Shown here piece after piece: positions 5,796 to 7,925 of a DNA stretch of 7,925 nucleotides. A program made the position numbers and the translations under genes. How positions within the stretch are numbered: the first letter of the stretch is position 1; each line of letters begins with the position of its first letter. Location: contig JBPCTY010000130.1 of assembly GCA_051011415.1 (NCBI GenBank), positions 1 to 7,925 of the forward strand. Direction: 5' to 3'. The notes beneath the pieces were generated by a model, which saw only the letters and a program-made list of their open reading frames with translations, did no database searches and had not been told where the DNA came from. The DNA comes from SZUA-442 sp051011415. GTDB lineage: Bacteria > Actinomycetota > Acidimicrobiia > Spongiisociales > UBA5794.

Positions 5796-6323
5796 CTAGA
5801 AGTCAAGGCCCTTCTTGGCTTTGATGCCTGAGTCGAAGGCATGCTTCACCTTCCTCATCTCGGTGACGGTGTCCGCGACCTCCACGAGTTCATCTGCAGC
5901 ATCGCGACCGGTAATGACGACGTTGACGTTGTCTGGTCTGGATGACAACGCAGCAACGACGTCTGCCACATCAATCCATCCGAACGTGACTGGATAGGTC
6001 GCCTCGTCAAGGATGATCAACTCGTGGTCGCCGGCCGCAATCAAGCTCGCCGCCGTGGCCCAGGCGTCCTGGGCTGCTCTTGCCGTCGCTTCCATGTCGT
6101 CTGACTCCCATGTGAAACCATCACCGCCAACGACCCAGTCGACACCGAGCTCCTCCGCCATCTTTCGCTCGCCTGTCTGCCACTTCTCAGACTTGATGAA
6201 CTGGACAACAGCAACGTTCCAGCCACGACCCACAGCGCGGAGCATCACGCCGAACGCTGAACTGGACTTTCCTTTGCCGTCGCCTGTGTTGACGATGACC
6301 AGACTCTTGCGTGTTGACGTCAT
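5796..6323 (-). CDS. cobO: Corrinoid adenosyltransferase (cob(I)yrinic acid a,c-diamide / cob(I)alamin adenosyltransferase)
   Basis: A 175-residue cytosolic enzyme of the CobA/CobO/BtuR family, which transfers the adenosyl group of ATP to the Co(I) corrinoid to give the coenzyme form. Seen: P-loop variant TGDGKGKSSSA (13-23, Ser where most relatives have Thr); VVQFIKSEKWQTGE (39-52); DGFTWE (68-73); LIILDEATY (102-110); VVITGRDA (135-142); and the C-terminal VTEMRKVKHAFDSGIKAKKGLDF (153-175), all in family order and spacing. Length is close to typical. The ATG overlaps the stop of the ATPase gene by 4 bp (ATGA), and AGGAG lies 5 nt upstream, so it is the last gene of the corrinoid uptake operon. 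It probably serves salvage of imported corrinoids, though a role in de novo synthesis is not excluded. Its stop faces the VIT gene stop with 5 bp between. Confidence 0.95.
   Translation of the reverse strand: MTSTRKSLVIVNTGDGKGKSSSAFGVMLRAVGRGWNVAVVQFIKSEKWQTGERKMAEELGVDWVVGGDGFTWESDDMEATARAAQDAWATAASLIAAGDHELIILDEATYPVTFGWIDVADVVAALSSRPDNVNVVITGRDAADELVEVADTVTEMRKVKHAFDSGIKAKKGLDF
5803..5824 (+). terminator. Weak hairpin at the convergent VIT/cobO ends
   Basis: TCAAGGCC (5803-5810) and GGCTTTGA (5817-5824) can form an 8-bp stem with one G-U pair and a 6-nt loop, 13 nt past the VIT stop. No T run follows, and the bases also encode the conserved cobO C-terminus, so this may be chance. It is the only stem I see near this junction. 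Confidence 0.2.
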
Positions 6324-7105
6324 GCCTGCTCCTTTTGTCGCATCGAGATGATCACCTTTGACCCCTCCACCTCGAGTACCCGAACCGACGGTTCGAACAC
6401 TTGCTGGAGGAGGGGCTCAGTCAACACCACTTCTGGTGCTCCGATGCCGCGTGACACACCGTCGTCGATCACCATCACCGCATCGCAGAACTGAGCAGCT
6501 GCGGTTAGATCGTGCATTGCCGAGATCACCGCAAGATCCCACCTTGTTCGAACATCGTCTATCAGTTCAAGAACCTGATGCTGTCGTGCGACGTCGAGCG
6601 CAGCGGTGGCCTCGTCGAGAATCAAGACCGGAGCGCGCTGGGCAATCACTCTGGCCATTGAAAGCCTCTGGGTTTCTCCACCGGAGAGCGAGGCCACGTC
6701 TCTGTCTGCCATGGTGTTGAGATCAAGGTCCGTGAGGGCGTCCCATACGATCTCGACATCATCAGAGGACTCGGCTGCAAGCCGCCCCATGTGGGGGGTT
6801 CTCCCGAGCAGCACATAGTCAAAGACCGCCATGCCGGTTGGAAAGATCGGCCGCTGCGGCACATAGGCCACGAGATTCGCCCTGGCTTTCCCTGATAGCG
6901 ATCGGACATCTTCGCCTTCGACCGTGACCGAGCCCCTCGTCAGCGTTCCGCCGACCGCAGTCCTCAACAGCGACGACTTCCCTGCACCATTCGGACCAAG
7001 GATGCCCAGCCATTGGCCAGCCGGCACCGCAAAGCTCACATCCGAGACAACATCATGGGAGCCGTAGTTGACTGACACATCTGAGAACTCAACCAGTGAC
7101 GTCAC
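6320..7105 (-). CDS. btuD: ABC transporter ATP-binding protein, FecE/BtuD type, probable cobalamin importer
   Basis: A 261-residue ATPase that would power corrinoid uptake from the inner face of the membrane. Seen: Walker A GPNGAGKSS (37-45), Q-loop Gln84 in VPQRPIF, signature LSGGETQR (140-147), Walker B VLILDE (160-165), D-loop near ALD (169-171), and switch His198 (AMHD). LLGRTPHMGR (99-108) is the pattern common to the FecE/BtuD/FhuC subfamily. The GTG start at 7105 gives a GTGA overlap with the permease stop and has AAAGGGG 7 nt upstream. The frame stays open further upstream to 7564, but that stretch lies inside the permease gene and has no ABC homology. The family also carries siderophores and haem; the adenosyltransferase right after it favours cobalamin. 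Confidence 0.9.
   Translation of the reverse strand: MTSLVEFSDVSVNYGSHDVVSDVSFAVPAGQWLGILGPNGAGKSSLLRTAVGGTLTRGSVTVEGEDVRSLSGKARANLVAYVPQRPIFPTGMAVFDYVLLGRTPHMGRLAAESSDDVEIVWDALTDLDLNTMADRDVASLSGGETQRLSMARVIAQRAPVLILDEATAALDVARQHQVLELIDDVRTRWDLAVISAMHDLTAAAQFCDAVMVIDDGVSRGIGAPEVVLTEPLLQQVFEPSVRVLEVEGSKVIISMRQKEQA
6329..6333 (-). promoter_or_regulatory. Ribosome binding site of cobO
   Basis: AGGAG on the minus strand within AAAAGGAG, 5 nt before the ATG at 6323, lying in the last codons of the ATPase gene. It fixes the cobO start. Confidence 0.7.
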
Positions 7106-7925
7106 GACACGACCCCTTTGCTCGTGCGAAGCACCAGCGCAAAGAACGGAGCGCCGACAAAGGCCGTCACAACACCGATCGGAATCTCGAATGGTGCCTG
7201 TGCCGTCCGTGCAACAACGTCGGCAATCACGAGGAACGCACCGCCAAGCAGAATGGAGAGCGGGACGACGATCCTGTACGAAGTGGAGGTCATCAACCTC
7301 ACGGTGTGGGGAATGATGATCCCGACGAATCCGATCAAACCGGATACGGCAACAACGGCCGCAGTCCCCAGCGTCGCAAATGCCACGAGCACAAGACGTA
7401 CCTTCCTTGGCTCGACGCCGAGAGATCCTGCCTCGGTGTCGCCGACGCTGAGCACGTCCATCAGGCGACGACCACCAAACACCACAAGAAGTGCAGCCAG
7501 TACGTACGGCAGCACGAGACGGACATCGTCCCACCCTGCGGTGGCAAGGCTCCCGAGAATCCACCCGTACACCTCACGAAGCGTCTCGCTATGACGCTGC
7601 TGCACCGCAGTCTGGGCCGCCGTCAGGAATGCGGCAACAGCCACACCAGCGAGGATGAGGGTGACCGCAGTGCGACCCGCACGAACGCTGTACCCGAGCA
7701 CGTAGGCCAGAACGACACCGAGGATTGCACCCACAAAGGCCGCGAGCGGCAGCGGGTCCACGATCCAACCGGATGTATCCGGCCCGTAGACAATCGCAAA
7801 CGTCGCACCGAGCCCAGCACCGGCTCCGGCGCCAAGCAGATAGGGATCGGCGAGCGGATTCCGGAAGACGCCTTGGTACGCCGACCCTGCAGCAGACAGC
7901 GTCGCACCCACCAGCACACCAAGCA
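7102..7925 (-). CDS. btuC: FecCD/BtuC-family ABC permease, probable cobalamin importer (5' end outside window)
   Basis: The C-terminal 274 codons of an importer permease; the gene runs off the right edge, and a family member is usually about 330-350 residues, so roughly the first one or two helices are missing. Seen: the visible part opens in LGVLVGATLSAAGSAYQG followed by VFRNPLADPYLLGAGAGAGLGA, the classic FecCD helix 2-3 region; GWILGSLATAGWDD; DTEAGSLGVEPRKVR, a cytoplasmic loop that contacts the ATPase; VSGLIGFVGIIIPHTVRL, the hallmark near the coupling helix; and IADVVARTAQAPFEIPIGVVTAFVGAPFF near the C-terminus. The GTG at 7917 is an internal Val and not the start, because the frame and family similarity continue upstream. 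The stop overlaps the ATPase GTG by 4 bp. The binding protein (BtuF) and any cobalamin riboswitch would be upstream, outside the window. Confidence 0.9.
   Translation of the reverse strand, partial: LGVLVGATLSAAGSAYQGVFRNPLADPYLLGAGAGAGLGATFAIVYGPDTSGWIVDPLPLAAFVGAILGVVLAYVLGYSVRAGRTAVTLILAGVAVAAFLTAAQTAVQQRHSETLREVYGWILGSLATAGWDDVRLVLPYVLAALLVVFGGRRLMDVLSVGDTEAGSLGVEPRKVRLVLVAFATLGTAAVVAVSGLIGFVGIIIPHTVRLMTSTSYRIVVPLSILLGGAFLVIADVVARTAQAPFEIPIGVVTAFVGAPFFALVLRTSKGVVS
7113..7119 (-). promoter_or_regulatory. Ribosome binding site of the ATPase gene
   Basis: AAAGGGG on the minus strand, 7 nt before the GTG at 7105, inside the 3' end of the permease gene. It decides the GTG start over the longer open frame. 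Confidence 0.65.

Noticed and set aside
7106..7564. N-terminal extension of the ATPase frame upstream of GTG 7105
   Set aside because: It overlaps the permease gene entirely, is Arg/Cys-rich and has no ABC similarity; the overlap start with AAAGGGG is far better.
5791..7925. Cobalamin riboswitch near the corrinoid operon
   Set aside because: The operon runs inwards from the right edge, so its leader is outside the window; no intergenic space within it could hold a riboswitch.
1..7925. Mobile element, CRISPR array, tRNA or phage-defence island
   Set aside because: No transposase, integrase, terminal repeats, regularly spaced direct repeats, cloverleaf or known defence gene is seen; the genes are ordinary metabolism and transport.

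Overview
The window reads as chromosomal DNA from a moderately high-GC actinobacterium (about 60% GC by eye). The evidence is a deazaflavin (F420)-dependent nitroreductase-family protein, an ECF sigma factor paired with a single-pass membrane protein, frequent GTG/TTG starts, and two plus-strand genes that look leaderless. Acidimicrobiia or a relative is my best guess, but this is an inference from gene style and not a placement. I see no phage, transposon, CRISPR, tRNA, rRNA or integration signal.

Left third (1-1733, minus strand): an ECF sigma factor gene (940-1506) is translationally coupled to a one-transmembrane partner (11-940). The partner has a Thr/Pro-rich stalk and a SnoaL/NTF2-like outer domain. 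The 227-bp gap upstream of the sigma gene holds a pair of concentric perfect inverted repeats just before the sigma start, and further upstream a long hairpin that probably ends the next transcript.

Middle (1734-4528, minus strand): a two-gene operon encodes an AI-2E/PerM-family membrane transporter, then an FAD-dependent oxidoreductase of the phytoene desaturase/CrtISO/retinol saturase family, with an ATGA overlap. The substrates cannot be read from sequence.

Centre right (4561-5790, plus strand): divergent from that operon, a DDN-like deazaflavin-dependent nitroreductase is followed by a VIT1/CCC1-type iron/manganese transporter with a His-rich cytoplasmic segment. Both genes lack a Shine-Dalgarno sequence and carry a -10-like hexamer 6-7 nt before the start codon. 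For the second gene, that hexamer begins on the stop codon of the first and lies inside a small palindrome.

Right (5796-7925, minus strand): the 3' part of a cobalamin salvage operon holds a BtuC-type permease (cut by the window edge), a BtuD-type ATPase and a CobO/BtuR corrinoid adenosyltransferase, each joined by a 4-bp stop/start overlap. Together they would import a corrinoid and convert it to the adenosyl form.

Most of the window is ordinary housekeeping and accessory metabolism. I found no convincing new multi-gene system. The features most worth a second look are the structured DNA around the sigma/partner locus and the stop-codon/-10/palindrome junction at 5038-5052.
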